A stretch of 64,000 bases of DNA from DATLNF01 sp963765815 (GTDB taxonomy: Bacteria > Actinomycetota > Actinomycetes > BP-191). Position numbers and translations under genes: made by a program. The notes beneath the pieces are model-generated. The model searched no databases. It was not told where the DNA came from and saw only the letters and a program-made list of their open reading frames with translations. Shown in pieces: positions 42,730-51,142 of this stretch; position 1 is the stretch's first letter; each line of letters begins with the position of its first letter. The stretch covers positions 620,001 to 684,000 of the forward strand of contig CAVXXT010000003.1 in assembly GCA_963765815.1 (NCBI GenBank), given 5' to 3'.

Positions 42730-44553
42730 ATGGTAGATCTGACATCTTCGGACACGGCTCTGCAGCCACTGCCCCTCGGCGCGGTGCGCCTGAAGTCCGG
42801 CAAGGCGCAGCACCGCGAGACCCTGACCCGCGACTACGTGCTGTCGCTCTCGCCGCGCAACGTGCTGCTCAACCACCTGCTCGAGGCCGGGCTCACCCAG
42901 ATCAACGAGGAGCCCAAGGGGATCCACTGGGGCTGGGAGTCGCCCACCTCTATGGTCCGCGGCCACTTCGTCGGCCACTGGCTCTCCGCCTTCGCGCATC
43001 TATGGGCGACCAACGGTGACCACCATGCGAAGGGGCTCGTCGACTCCGTGGTCGACACGCTCGGCGAGTGCCAAACCGCCAACGGCGGCGAGTGGCTCTT
43101 CCCGATCCCGGAGAAGTACCTGCACTGGATCAAGCAGGGTCGCGCTGTGTGGGCGCCGATGTACATCTGCCACAAGGCGATGATGGGTCTGCTCGAGGCG
43201 CACACGCTCTGCGGCAACGACAAGGCCCTCGAGATCGTCGTCAGCGCCGCGCGGTGGTTCACCCGCTTCACCGACGGCATGACTACGGAGCAGCTCGACG
43301 ACCTACTCGACTGGGAGACCGGCGGCATCCAGGAGATGTGGGCCGACCTCTACGGCATCACCGGCGCACCCGAGCACCTCGAGCTGGTCCGACGCTTCGA
43401 CCGCCGGCGCCTGGTCGACCGGCTGGTCGCCGGCGAGGACGCGCTGACGAACATGCACGCCAACCAGACCGTCCCGGAGATCCTCTCCGCTGCGCGCGCC
43501 TACGAGGTCACCGGGGACAAGCGCTGGCGGACGGCCGTGGAGGAGTACTGGCGCTGGGCCGTGACCGAGCGCGGCACGTTCGTGACAGGCGGGCAAACCT
43601 TCGGCGAGTACTGGACACCGCCGCAGGAGTTCGCGGCGCGGCTCGGCCGGACCAACCAGGAGCACTGCGTCGTCTACAACATGATGCGCCTCGCGGAGCG
43701 GCTGCTGCGCTGGACCGGCGACGCCGAGTACGCCGACTACCTGGAGCGCAACCGCTACAACGGCGTTTTCGCCCAGCAGCACCCCGACACCGGGATGGTC
43801 ACCTACTACCTCCCACTCTCCGCCGGCAGCACGAAGGTGTGGTCCACGCCGACGGAGTCGTTCTGGTGCTGCGTCGCGACGATGGTGCAGGCCGGCACGC
43901 GGCACGCCGAGGCGCTCTACTACACCGACGGCACCGACCTGACGATCGCGCAGTACGTCGCCTCCACCGCGACGTGGCGGGTCGGCGGCACGACGGTCAC
44001 CGTCGACTGCTCGACGTACGAGGACCCGCCGGAACCCGGGCGTGCGAACTTCGAGCACGGCCTGCCCTCGCACCGGCCGAAAGCGATGGCGCTCGACTTC
44101 GAGGTGACCGCCGACGTCCCGGTCGAGGCGGGGATCCGGCTGCGACTCCCCTGGTGGCTCGCCCGCGACGCGCGGTTAACGATCGACGGTGAGCCGGTCG
44201 CGCTGAGCGGTCCCCCGGGCAGCTTCGTCACAGTGCGACGCGAGTGGTCGCACAACCGGCTGCACCTGGAACTGCCGACCGAAGTGCGCGCGATCCCGAT
44301 CCCGGATCAGCCGGGAACCGTGGCCTTCGTCGACGGGCCCGTGGTCCTCGCCGGCCTCGTCGACGAGCGCCGCACTCTGCGCGGCGACGTCGCCGACCCG
44401 ATGTCTCTGCTCGAGCCCGTGGGCGAGTTCGAGCTGGGTGTGTGGCAGACGCGCTACTCGACCCGCGGCCAGGATCGCGACTTCGACCTGATACCGCTGC
44501 ACGAGGTGCGCGACCAGGCGTACACCGTGTACTTCCCGGTGGTCCCGTCCTGA
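42730..44553 (+). CDS. GH127-type (DUF1680) beta-L-arabinofuranosidase-like hydrolase
   Basis: 607 residues, the usual size. The (alpha/alpha)6 barrel and beta-sandwich pattern of DUF1680 is present, with MHANQTVPEILSAARAYEVTGD. The zinc-site residues are intact: a Glu-x-Cys in RTNQEHCVVYNMMRLAERLL and a Cys pair in TESFWCCVATMVQAG, matching HypBA1 (E, C, C, C). No signal peptide is present, so it acts on imported oligosaccharides. It is placed with rhamnose genes, suggesting a mixed plant polysaccharide or glycoside substrate. Confidence 0.85.
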   Translation: MVDLTSSDTALQPLPLGAVRLKSGKAQHRETLTRDYVLSLSPRNVLLNHLLEAGLTQINEEPKGIHWGWESPTSMVRGHFVGHWLSAFAHLWATNGDHHAKGLVDSVVDTLGECQTANGGEWLFPIPEKYLHWIKQGRAVWAPMYICHKAMMGLLEAHTLCGNDKALEIVVSAARWFTRFTDGMTTEQLDDLLDWETGGIQEMWADLYGITGAPEHLELVRRFDRRRLVDRLVAGEDALTNMHANQTVPEILSAARAYEVTGDKRWRTAVEEYWRWAVTERGTFVTGGQTFGEYWTPPQEFAARLGRTNQEHCVVYNMMRLAERLLRWTGDAEYADYLERNRYNGVFAQQHPDTGMVTYYLPLSAGSTKVWSTPTESFWCCVATMVQAGTRHAEALYYTDGTDLTIAQYVASTATWRVGGTTVTVDCSTYEDPPEPGRANFEHGLPSHRPKAMALDFEVTADVPVEAGIRLRLPWWLARDARLTIDGEPVALSGPPGSFVTVRREWSHNRLHLELPTEVRAIPIPDQPGTVAFVDGPVVLAGLVDERRTLRGDVADPMSLLEPVGEFELGVWQTRYSTRGQDRDFDLIPLHEVRDQAYTVYFPVVPS

Positions 44554-44572
44554 CCGAGCGTCTGCCGGTCAG
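44550..44572. terminator. Bidirectional hairpin between convergent genes
   Basis: CTGACCG (44550-44556) and CGGTCAG (44566-44572) form a perfect 7-bp stem with a 9-base loop and overlap both stop codons of the convergent GH127 and esterase genes. No U-tract follows. Confidence 0.45.
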
Positions 44573-45585
44573 GCGATGAAGCGGCGTACGGCGTCGAGCA
44601 TGTCGTTGATATAGGGCACCGCGACGTCGGGCGTGACGATCGAGTGCGTCATGTGGAACTCCGACAGCGTCGTCGGCACGCCGGCCTCCTGCAGCCGCTT
44701 GGCGTACGCGATGCCCTCCTCGCGCAACGGGTCGAACTCGGCCACCACGACGTGGGTGGGCGGCTGGGTCGAGACGTCCGCGGCGAGCAGCGGCGAGACG
44801 AGCGGGTCGACGCGGTCTCCGTCAGGAGCCAGGTAGAGCCCCCAGATCTGCGGAAGGTCCGAGGCCTTCAGCTCGAAGTCATCCCCGGCTCGGCTGGTGC
44901 GCGACAGCGACAGCGTCGCGTCGGTCGTCGGGACGAGCAGCACCTGACCGCGCAGTGCCGGGCCACCACGCTCGTGCGCGAGCCGGGACACGCCGATCGC
45001 GAGGTTGCCGCCCGCGCTCGCACCGGAGACGACGACGCGATCGGCGTCGACCGACAGGTCGTCAGCGTGGTCGACGACCCACGCCAGCGCGGCGTAGCAG
45101 TCCTCGAGCGGGCCCGGGAACTTGTGCTCCGGCGCCTGCCGGTAGTCGACGTTGACGACGACAGCGCCGAGCTGCGACGACATCAGGCCGCAGCCGCCGT
45201 CGGCGTCGGCCATCCCCGCGTCCTCGCCGCCGATCCAGAAGCCGCCGCCGTGGAACATCACCAGCGCGGGGTACGGCGCGACCCCGTCCGGCGTGTAGAC
45301 CCGCGCGCGGATGGTCCCGCAGTCGACCGGGACGAGCACGTCGCGCACATCACCCGCGTCCGGCGCCTCGGGGGGTGCGGCGGCAGCGCCGAGCTTCTCG
45401 CGCTGGGCCGCACCGAAGGCGATGTGCGACGCGCGCACAGCTCCGACCTCCGCGACCCAGTCGTCGTGCGACTGACCGACCGCCGGGTTCGCCGGTGGTG
45501 GCGGCGGCGGGTCGAGCGCGGTCGCGACATCGACGAGTGCCTGCAGCGTCGGGTCCACCACCCGCTGCTCGGGTACCGCCGTCAT
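44569..45585 (-). CDS. Acetyl-esterase-type alpha/beta hydrolase (HSL family)
   Basis: 338 residues from ATG 45585, which overlaps the rhaI stop (ATGA). Hormone-sensitive-lipase family features: oxyanion motif ALVMFHGGGFWIGG, nucleophile VVSGASAGGNLAIGV, acid VVAEFDPLREEG and the His in FHMTHSIV. It is cytosolic and probably removes acetyl or other small acyl groups from imported sugars before isomerisation. As the third gene after rhaD and rhaI, it belongs to the rhamnose operon. Confidence 0.85.
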   Translation of the reverse strand: MTAVPEQRVVDPTLQALVDVATALDPPPPPPANPAVGQSHDDWVAEVGAVRASHIAFGAAQREKLGAAAAPPEAPDAGDVRDVLVPVDCGTIRARVYTPDGVAPYPALVMFHGGGFWIGGEDAGMADADGGCGLMSSQLGAVVVNVDYRQAPEHKFPGPLEDCYAALAWVVDHADDLSVDADRVVVSGASAGGNLAIGVSRLAHERGGPALRGQVLLVPTTDATLSLSRTSRAGDDFELKASDLPQIWGLYLAPDGDRVDPLVSPLLAADVSTQPPTHVVVAEFDPLREEGIAYAKRLQEAGVPTTLSEFHMTHSIVTPDVAVPYINDMLDAVRRFIA

Positions 45586-46871
45586 AGGCCGGTGCTCGTC
45601 GCAGCGGCGCCTCGCTCGTCGACCGCTGCACGGCGGTAGCCGAGTGAGCGGTACGCCGACAGCGGTGCGAGCGCTGCGCCGTTGCGGCGGCGCGCCTCGG
45701 CCACCAGCGGCCGGACGTCGCTGCGGTAGGCGGCGTGCAGCACCTCGGCGGCGCCGGCGGCGTCGTTGTCCTGCTGCGCCTCGGCGAGCGCGGCGAGGTC
45801 GACGAGAAGCGCTTGGGCGACCGCGACCTGAAGCGCGTCGGTGGACTGGATCAGGTCCTCGATCGGGTCCTTCACGTTGTGGCTGGCATCGATCATGTAC
45901 GCGAGTTCCGGGATCGCGCCGTCCCCGAGCAGCACCAGCTCGAGGACGATGAGGAACAGCTGGTACGGGTGGATCGAGCCGACCGTGAGGTCGTCGTCGC
46001 CGTACTTCGAGTCGTTGAAGTGGAAGCCACCCAGCCGGCCGGCCATCCCGAGGCGGCTGACGACCTGCTCGATGTTCGCGTTGGGCAGGTGGTGGCCTAG
46101 GTCGACGAGGCACTTCGCCCGCTCGCCGGTCGCCTGGGCCAGGAGCAGCGACGATCCCCAGTCGTTGTTGACCGAGGAGTAGAACGCCGGCTCGAACGGC
46201 TTGTGCTCCGTGAAGAGCGACCAGTCGTCCGGCAGCGCCGCGTAGATCTCGGCGAGTCCCTCGACCACTCGCTCGAACTGGCCGCGCAGACTGGCCTGCC
46301 CGGGGTGGTTGCTGCCGTCCGGCAGCCATACGGTGAGCGCGGTCGAGCCAAGCGCCCGGCCGAGATCCACGACGTAGCGGTTGTGCTCGACGGCTGCCTT
46401 GCGGACCTGCGGGTCGGTGCTCGCGAGGCTGCCGTGCTTGTAGGACACAGCGCCGTCGAGCGTCGTCGACGGGTTGTCCTGGAACGTGTTGGAGTTCATC
46501 GCGTCGAACCCGATGCCGCGCGCCTGGGCGTACTCTCTCAGCGCAGCCGGGTCGGCCGGGTCGTCCCACGGCACGTGCAGGCTGATCGTCCGGTTGGCGC
46601 CGGTGAGCGCGTGCAGTGCCGCGACGTCGTCGACCTTTTCCTCGGTCGTGCGCGGCTCGCCCCCGCGTGGGAAGCGGCCGAAACGCGTGCCGCCGGTGCC
46701 CACCGCCCACGAGGGCGCGGCGACGCTGAACCGCGCGAGCTCGCTGACCACGCGCTCCACCCCTACGCCCGTCTCGGTCAGTCGCGCCGAGAGCGCGTCG
46801 AGGTCGCGCTCGTGCGCCCCCAGCGATGCGCCGTTGACCTCAGCGAGGCGAGTCGGGTCGACCTGCGGCAT
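45582..46871 (-). CDS. rhaI: L-rhamnose isomerase (RhaI type)
   Basis: 429 residues from ATG with GGAG about 7 bases upstream. The TIM-barrel isomerase pattern shows SWAVGTGGTRFGRFPRGGEP at the N-terminus, TLDGAVSYKHGSLAST, LVDLGHHLPNANIEQVV and GGFHFNDSKYGDDDLTVGSIHPYQLF, with His, Asp and Lys residues of the metal and substrate site. It converts L-rhamnose to L-rhamnulose. The gene follows rhaD after 8 bases and overlaps the esterase gene by 4. Confidence 0.92.
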   Translation of the reverse strand: MPQVDPTRLAEVNGASLGAHERDLDALSARLTETGVGVERVVSELARFSVAAPSWAVGTGGTRFGRFPRGGEPRTTEEKVDDVAALHALTGANRTISLHVPWDDPADPAALREYAQARGIGFDAMNSNTFQDNPSTTLDGAVSYKHGSLASTDPQVRKAAVEHNRYVVDLGRALGSTALTVWLPDGSNHPGQASLRGQFERVVEGLAEIYAALPDDWSLFTEHKPFEPAFYSSVNNDWGSSLLLAQATGERAKCLVDLGHHLPNANIEQVVSRLGMAGRLGGFHFNDSKYGDDDLTVGSIHPYQLFLIVLELVLLGDGAIPELAYMIDASHNVKDPIEDLIQSTDALQVAVAQALLVDLAALAEAQQDNDAAGAAEVLHAAYRSDVRPLVAEARRRNGAALAPLSAYRSLGYRRAAVDERGAAATSTGL

Positions 46872-46879
46872 GCGGGCTC

Positions 46880-48922
46880 CTAGCGGAGGAAGGCGGCGGG
46901 CACGCCGCCGTCGACGGGGACAAGGGTCCCCGTCGTCAGCGAGAGGTCGCCGCCGACGAGGGCGAAGACGGCGGCCGCGACGTGCTCCGGCAGAACCTCC
47001 TGCTTGAGCAGCGTGCGACCGGCGTAGAACTCACCGAGCTGCTCGACCGGGACGCCGTAGACCGCCGCCCGCTCCTGCCCCCAGCCGTTGGCGAAGATGC
47101 CTGAGCCGCGTACGACGCCGTCGGGGTTGATGCCGTTGACGCGCACGCCGTGCGGACCGAGCTCGGCCGCGAGCAGCCGCACCTGGTGCGCCTGGTCGGC
47201 CTTAGCCGCGCTGTAGGCGATGTTCTCCGGGCCGGCGAACACGGCGTTCTTGCTCACGATGTAGACGATGTCACCCGGGAGCCCGCGCTGGGCCAGCATC
47301 ACGCGCGCAGCGGCGCGGCTCACCAGGAACGAGCCGCGCGCCATGACGCCGTGCTGGGCGTCCCAGTCAGCGGTCGTCGTCTCGACGAGCGGCCGGGATC
47401 GGGACAGCCCGGCGTTGTTGACGACCAGGTCCACACCGCCGAAAGCGAGGCACGCTGCACGGAGCGCGTCGTCGACGCTGTTCTCGTCCGAGACGTCCGA
47501 GACGACCGCGACCGCGGCGTCCCGACCGCCGATCTCGTCAGCGACCGCCCGGGCCGCGGCGTCGTCGATGTCGGTCACGACCACCACCGCGCCGTCGGAG
47601 GCGAGCCGGTGGGCGATCGCGCGGCCGATCCCGGAGCCGCCGCCGGTGATGAGTGCCACCCGGCCGGCAAGTGCCTTCGGCTTCGGCCGGCGGGCCAGCT
47701 TCGCCTCCTCGAGCGCCCAGTACTCGATCGCGAACTTCTCGGCCTCGGAGATCGGCTCGTAGGTCGACACCGACTCGGCGCCGCGCATGGCGTTGATCGC
47801 GTTGACGTAGAACTCGCCTGCGACGCGCGCGGTCTGCGCGTCGGGCGCGAAGGCCCACATGCCGATGCCGGGCAGCAGGACGATCGCCGGGTCCGCTCCG
47901 CGCATGGCGGGAGACTCGGGCGTCGCGTGCCGCGCGTAGTAGGCGGCGTAGTCGTCGCGGTACGCCGCATGCAGGTCGACGAGTCGCGCCACCTGCTCCT
48001 CGAGCGATGCGTCGGCCGGGAGGTCGAGCAGCAAAGGGCGCACCTTCGTGCGCAGGAAGTGGTCGGGACACGACGTGCCAAGCGCGGCGAGGCGAGACGC
48101 CTCCGCGCCCGCCATGAACTCGAGCACCACGTCGCTGTCGACGAAGTGGCCCACCGAGCGGCGGTCGGTCGAGCAGAGGCCGCGGACGACCGGGCCGAGC
48201 TCCGCGGCACGACGGCGGCGCACGTCGGGCGGTAGGGCCCCGAAGCCGGGACGCTGCGGACCGAAGGGATCAGCCGTGCCCTTCGCGGCGAGGAACGCCT
48301 CGGCCCGCGCGATCACGTCGAGCGAGAGGCGCTCGCACTCGTCGGAGGTGTCGGCCCAGGTGGTCAGCCCGTGCCCGCCGAGCACCGCGCCGCGGACCTC
48401 CGGCCGGCCGGCCTGCAGCTCCTCGATCTGCAGCGCGAGCTCGAAGCCGGGGCGACGCCATGGCACCCAGGCGATCTCCTCGCCGAAGCACTCCTTGGTC
48501 AGCTGCTCGCCGTCGGCCGCCGTCGCCAGCGCGATCACGGCGTCGGGGTGCAGGTGATCGACGTGGGTGCACGGCAGCAGCCCGTGCATCGCCGTGTCGA
48601 TGGAGGGCGCGGCGCCACCGGGGCCGAAGCTGCAGTGGTCGAGCAGGCCGACCATCTCGTCCTCGTGCTCCGGACCGCGGTAGACGCGCTTCAGCGCGAG
48701 CAGCCGCTCGCGGACCAGCACGGCGAGTCCGGCTTCCGTCAGGGTCCCGAGGTCGCCACCGCTGCCCTTGACGTGGATCAGAGTCACGGGCTCCCCAGTG
48801 ACCGGATCGGCACCGCGGCTCTTCACCGAGGTGTTGCCGCCGGCGTAATTCGTGACGCGCGGGTCGGCGCCCAGGCGGTGCGATCGGCCGAGCAGCTGCT
48901 CGACGTCGGAGGGACCGCTCAC
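46880..48922 (-). CDS. rhaD: Bifunctional rhamnulose-1-phosphate aldolase / alcohol dehydrogenase
   Basis: 680 residues, the length of the YuxG/RhaEW-type fusions. The N-terminal half is a class II aldolase (TLIHVKGSGGDLGTLTEAGL, CTHVDHLHPDAVIALATA with metal His residues). From about residue 425 the C-terminal half is a short-chain dehydrogenase: VALITGGGSGIGRAIAHRL and active site YSAAKADQAHQVR. The aldolase splits rhamnulose-1-phosphate into dihydroxyacetone phosphate and L-lactaldehyde, and the dehydrogenase oxidises the lactaldehyde. Translation starts at GTG, with a weak GGGAGC upstream. It is first in the rhaD-rhaI-esterase operon and divergent from the DeoR regulator. Confidence 0.92.
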   Translation of the reverse strand: MSGPSDVEQLLGRSHRLGADPRVTNYAGGNTSVKSRGADPVTGEPVTLIHVKGSGGDLGTLTEAGLAVLVRERLLALKRVYRGPEHEDEMVGLLDHCSFGPGGAAPSIDTAMHGLLPCTHVDHLHPDAVIALATAADGEQLTKECFGEEIAWVPWRRPGFELALQIEELQAGRPEVRGAVLGGHGLTTWADTSDECERLSLDVIARAEAFLAAKGTADPFGPQRPGFGALPPDVRRRRAAELGPVVRGLCSTDRRSVGHFVDSDVVLEFMAGAEASRLAALGTSCPDHFLRTKVRPLLLDLPADASLEEQVARLVDLHAAYRDDYAAYYARHATPESPAMRGADPAIVLLPGIGMWAFAPDAQTARVAGEFYVNAINAMRGAESVSTYEPISEAEKFAIEYWALEEAKLARRPKPKALAGRVALITGGGSGIGRAIAHRLASDGAVVVVTDIDDAAARAVADEIGGRDAAVAVVSDVSDENSVDDALRAACLAFGGVDLVVNNAGLSRSRPLVETTTADWDAQHGVMARGSFLVSRAAARVMLAQRGLPGDIVYIVSKNAVFAGPENIAYSAAKADQAHQVRLLAAELGPHGVRVNGINPDGVVRGSGIFANGWGQERAAVYGVPVEQLGEFYAGRTLLKQEVLPEHVAAAVFALVGGDLSLTTGTLVPVDGGVPAAFLR

Positions 48923-48946
48923 ATGGTGCTCCCGGGGCTGTTGGCC

Positions 48947-49000
48947 GCTGTGTGCCGAACCAGCATCGATGCTGTGCGAATTAACAGGATATTACACAGC
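48947..49000. promoter_or_regulatory. Operator/promoter region between rhaD and the DeoR gene
   Basis: AGCATCGATGCT (48962-48973) is a perfect 12-bp palindrome. GCTGTG (48971-48976) and CACAGC (48995-49000) form a wider inverted repeat, and GCTGTGTGCCGAA at 48947 resembles GCTGTGCGAA at 48971. The AT-rich TTAACAGGATATTAC core between them is the only such stretch nearby and probably carries the promoters. Confidence 0.6.
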
Positions 49001-49044
49001 CGCCCCTCACAGAAGCCCTGATCGCGGGCCGGTACTGTGCGCGC

Positions 49045-49803
49045 ATGGGCGTCTCCAGCAACCTCGCCACCGAGGAGCGGCTCGGCTGGCTGCGCTCCCA
49101 GCTCGACGCCGAGGGGTCGGTGCGCATCGCTGCGGCGGCCTCGGTGCTCGACGTCTCCGAGATGACCATCCGGCGCGACCTGCTCGAGCTCGAGGCGATG
49201 GGCGTCGCCCGGCGGGTCCGCGGCGGTGCTGTGGCCGTAGGGCCGGTCTCGTTCGAGGATCGGCACCGCTCTCGGGCGCGCGCCAAGGCGAAGATCGCGA
49301 CCAAGCTCCGAGCGCTGGTCCCCTCGTCCGGCGCGATCGGGCTGGACGCGTCCTCGACCCTGCTGCGACTCGCCGGCGCCATCGACAACGCGCGCGACCT
49401 GATCGTCGTGACCAACGGCAACGAGACGTTCGCCGCGCTCCAGGACAAGCCAGGCCTGACCGCGGTGCTCACCGGCGGCAGCCTCGAGTCGCGCACCGGC
49501 AGCCTGGTCGGACCCCTCGCCTGCCGGGCCGCCGGCAGTCTGCTGCTCAACCGGCTCTTCCTCTCCGGTGCAGCGCTGGACACGGAGGTGGGCAGCAGCG
49601 AGTCCACGGTCGAGGAGGCCGAGGTCAAGCGCGCGATGGCCGCGGTCGCCGGCGAGATCGTGATGGCCGTCGACGCCTCGAAGCTCGACACCCGGGCGAT
49701 CGCGCCGGCGGTCGACTGGGACCAGATCGCGCTGCTCGTCACCGACCTCTCTCCCAAGGACAGCCGGCTCGAGTCCTACCGTGCCCGCGTCGAGGTGCTC
49801 TAG
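49045..49803 (+). CDS. DeoR/GlpR-family transcriptional regulator of rhamnose genes
   Basis: 252 residues. The N-terminal DeoR HTH is clear (ATEERLGWLRSQLDAEGSVRIAAAASVLDVSEMTIRRDLLELEAMGVARRVRGGAV). The C-terminal DeoRC sugar-phosphate sensor has AIGLDASSTLLRLA, VVTNGNETFAAL, LTGGSLESRTGSLVGP and SSESTVEEAEVKRAM. It likely represses rhaDI until a rhamnose phosphate ester binds. It is divergent from rhaD across a palindromic region and may also act at the palindrome before rhaB. Confidence 0.88.
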   Translation: MGVSSNLATEERLGWLRSQLDAEGSVRIAAAASVLDVSEMTIRRDLLELEAMGVARRVRGGAVAVGPVSFEDRHRSRARAKAKIATKLRALVPSSGAIGLDASSTLLRLAGAIDNARDLIVVTNGNETFAALQDKPGLTAVLTGGSLESRTGSLVGPLACRAAGSLLLNRLFLSGAALDTEVGSSESTVEEAEVKRAMAAVAGEIVMAVDASKLDTRAIAPAVDWDQIALLVTDLSPKDSRLESYRARVEVL

Positions 49804-49925
49804 GAGAAAGTGACAGCGTCAGCGGGCGGCGCGAGCGCGTCTGGGGACAGCAGGTCCATCAGCCTCGGGTACTTCTGGAAGGGCGTAGCGCCCGGCTCTT
49901 GGTTCGCCGCCAACGCACCTGCGGC

Positions 49926-50330
49926 TCAGCCGGCAATTCGGGAGAACACCTCGATGACATGACCGTCCGGGTCCCGAAAGAAGAACCGCAGCTCGCCACC
50001 CCACGCCGGCACAGCTGGCGGAGCAAGCGCCTGCAGACCGGCCGCCGCGAGGCAGTCGTACTGCGACTGCGCGTCGGGGACGGCGAGGACGAGGAGCGTG
50101 TCAACTTGGTCGAAGCGCTTTGGCGCAACGAGCGAGACGCCGGGACGGTCGCCGGTCTCGGGACCGGGAGTAGCCAGGTGCACTCGCAACCCTGGACCTA
50201 GTTCGACCTCAGCGTGCCAAGGTGTCTGCTCCACGACCGAGCCCCCGAGTGGACCGGTGTAGAAGGCAATTGACCGGCCGAGGTTCTGGACGGTGAGCAG
50301 AACGGAAAGCTGGGCGCCTTTGACGATCAT
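49926..50330 (-). CDS. VOC-superfamily (glyoxalase-like) protein
   Basis: 134 residues of the bleomycin-resistance/glyoxalase fold: LSVLLTVQNLGRSIAFYTGPLGG, VELGPGLRVHLATPGP and a C-terminal FFFRDPDGHVIEVFS with the usual metal Glu. Members are lyases, dioxygenases or resistance proteins. No neighbour indicates which. The 122 bases between its stop and the DeoR stop show no supported gene. Confidence 0.78.
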   Translation of the reverse strand: MIVKGAQLSVLLTVQNLGRSIAFYTGPLGGSVVEQTPWHAEVELGPGLRVHLATPGPETGDRPGVSLVAPKRFDQVDTLLVLAVPDAQSQYDCLAAAGLQALAPPAVPAWGGELRFFFRDPDGHVIEVFSRIAG

Positions 50331-50383
50331 GCCGTTAGCCTAGGAGTCGTGTCGACGACCCGCGTGCACGATGGCCTCCGTCA

Positions 50384-50842
50384 CTAGAGCTCGCGGAAGT
50401 AGTAGAGCAGCTGTTCGTCCTTGCCTGGCTCCGAGTTCCGGTATCCGTGACGCCCGTAGAAGCGGCGCGCGTCCGCATCGTCTCCGTCGACGTTGATCTC
50501 AAGGAGTTCGCCGCCTCGTCCTCGGACAACCTCCTCGGCGGCATGGAGCAGCGCCGTCCCGAGTCCCCGTCCACGGCGATGCGGAACGACGTACAGCTCG
50601 TCCAGCAGCCCGACTGGACCGGCGTACCAGACGTTGGGCCGGAGCGTCAGCAGCCCAATTCCGCACGCGGGATCGCCAACGAGGACCGCGATCACGTCGC
50701 CCCCGGCGAGCAACTGCTCAAGACGCGCGGTGAGCACGGCGACACCAGGTGTCGGGGTGTCGTACTCGCGATTGAAGTCGTCGAGCAACTTCGCCACGAC
50801 AGCCGCGTCCCGCGAGTGCGCTACCCAGACACTCTCTTCCAT
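50384..50842 (-). CDS. GNAT-family N-acetyltransferase
   Basis: 152 residues from ATG 50842; an upstream in-frame start is less like the family. VWVAHSRDAAVVAKLLDDFNREY opens the fold, LDELYVVPHRRGRGLGTALLHAAEE contains the acetyl-CoA loop (RxxGxG), and INVDGDDADARRFYGRHGYRN is the typical C-terminal motif. The substrate is unknown. It stands alone, separated by 53 bases from the VOC gene. Confidence 0.8.
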   Translation of the reverse strand: MEESVWVAHSRDAAVVAKLLDDFNREYDTPTPGVAVLTARLEQLLAGGDVIAVLVGDPACGIGLLTLRPNVWYAGPVGLLDELYVVPHRRGRGLGTALLHAAEEVVRGRGGELLEINVDGDDADARRFYGRHGYRNSEPGKDEQLLYYFREL

Positions 50843-50878
50843 TGATGCTCCATCGTCTTCGCCTGGAGTGGACCGTAG

Positions 50879-51141
50879 GTGGGTCTTCGCGCCACCAACA
50901 AGTTCATTTCCCGAGGCCGTCACCTACACGTCGGCGTCGACCCCGCCGGCAGCAACCGCGGCGTGCTGTGCTCCGAGCACACCTTCGCCACCCGGGGATG
51001 TGCTCGACGCTCGCGTACGCCGACCCGGCGATCGGTCTCGTCGTCGTCCTGCTCGCGAACGTCGACCCGGGGCAGGGCGTCAGCGACCGGCGCTTCGCGC
51101 TTCTGTGCGACACCATCCAGCGCTCGGTGCGGCAGGGCTGA
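50879..51141 (+). pseudogene. 3' remnant of a serine beta-lactamase-family hydrolase
   Basis: The frame ending at 51141 encodes CSTLAYADPAIGLVVVLLANVD and a short helical tail, which matches the C-terminal strand and helix of class-C beta-lactamase-like esterases. The preceding piece (VLCSEHTFATRG) is in a different frame. No Ser-x-x-Lys catalytic region is present. It is therefore a truncated, frameshifted relic, ending one base before the convergent esterase gene. Confidence 0.5.
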
Positions 51142-51142
51142 G

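Noticed and set aside
44569..46710. A single long minus-strand frame joining the esterase with a 375-residue upstream extension
   Set aside because: The extension lies antisense-frame within rhaI, is Arg-rich and motif-free; the ATGA overlap at 45582-45585 gives a normal esterase start.
49800..49925. An open minus-strand frame (LAANQEPGATPFQKYPRLMDLL) in frame after the VOC stop
   Set aside because: It has only 41 codons, no start of its own with a ribosome site, and the VOC protein already has a natural C-terminus; no family was recognised.
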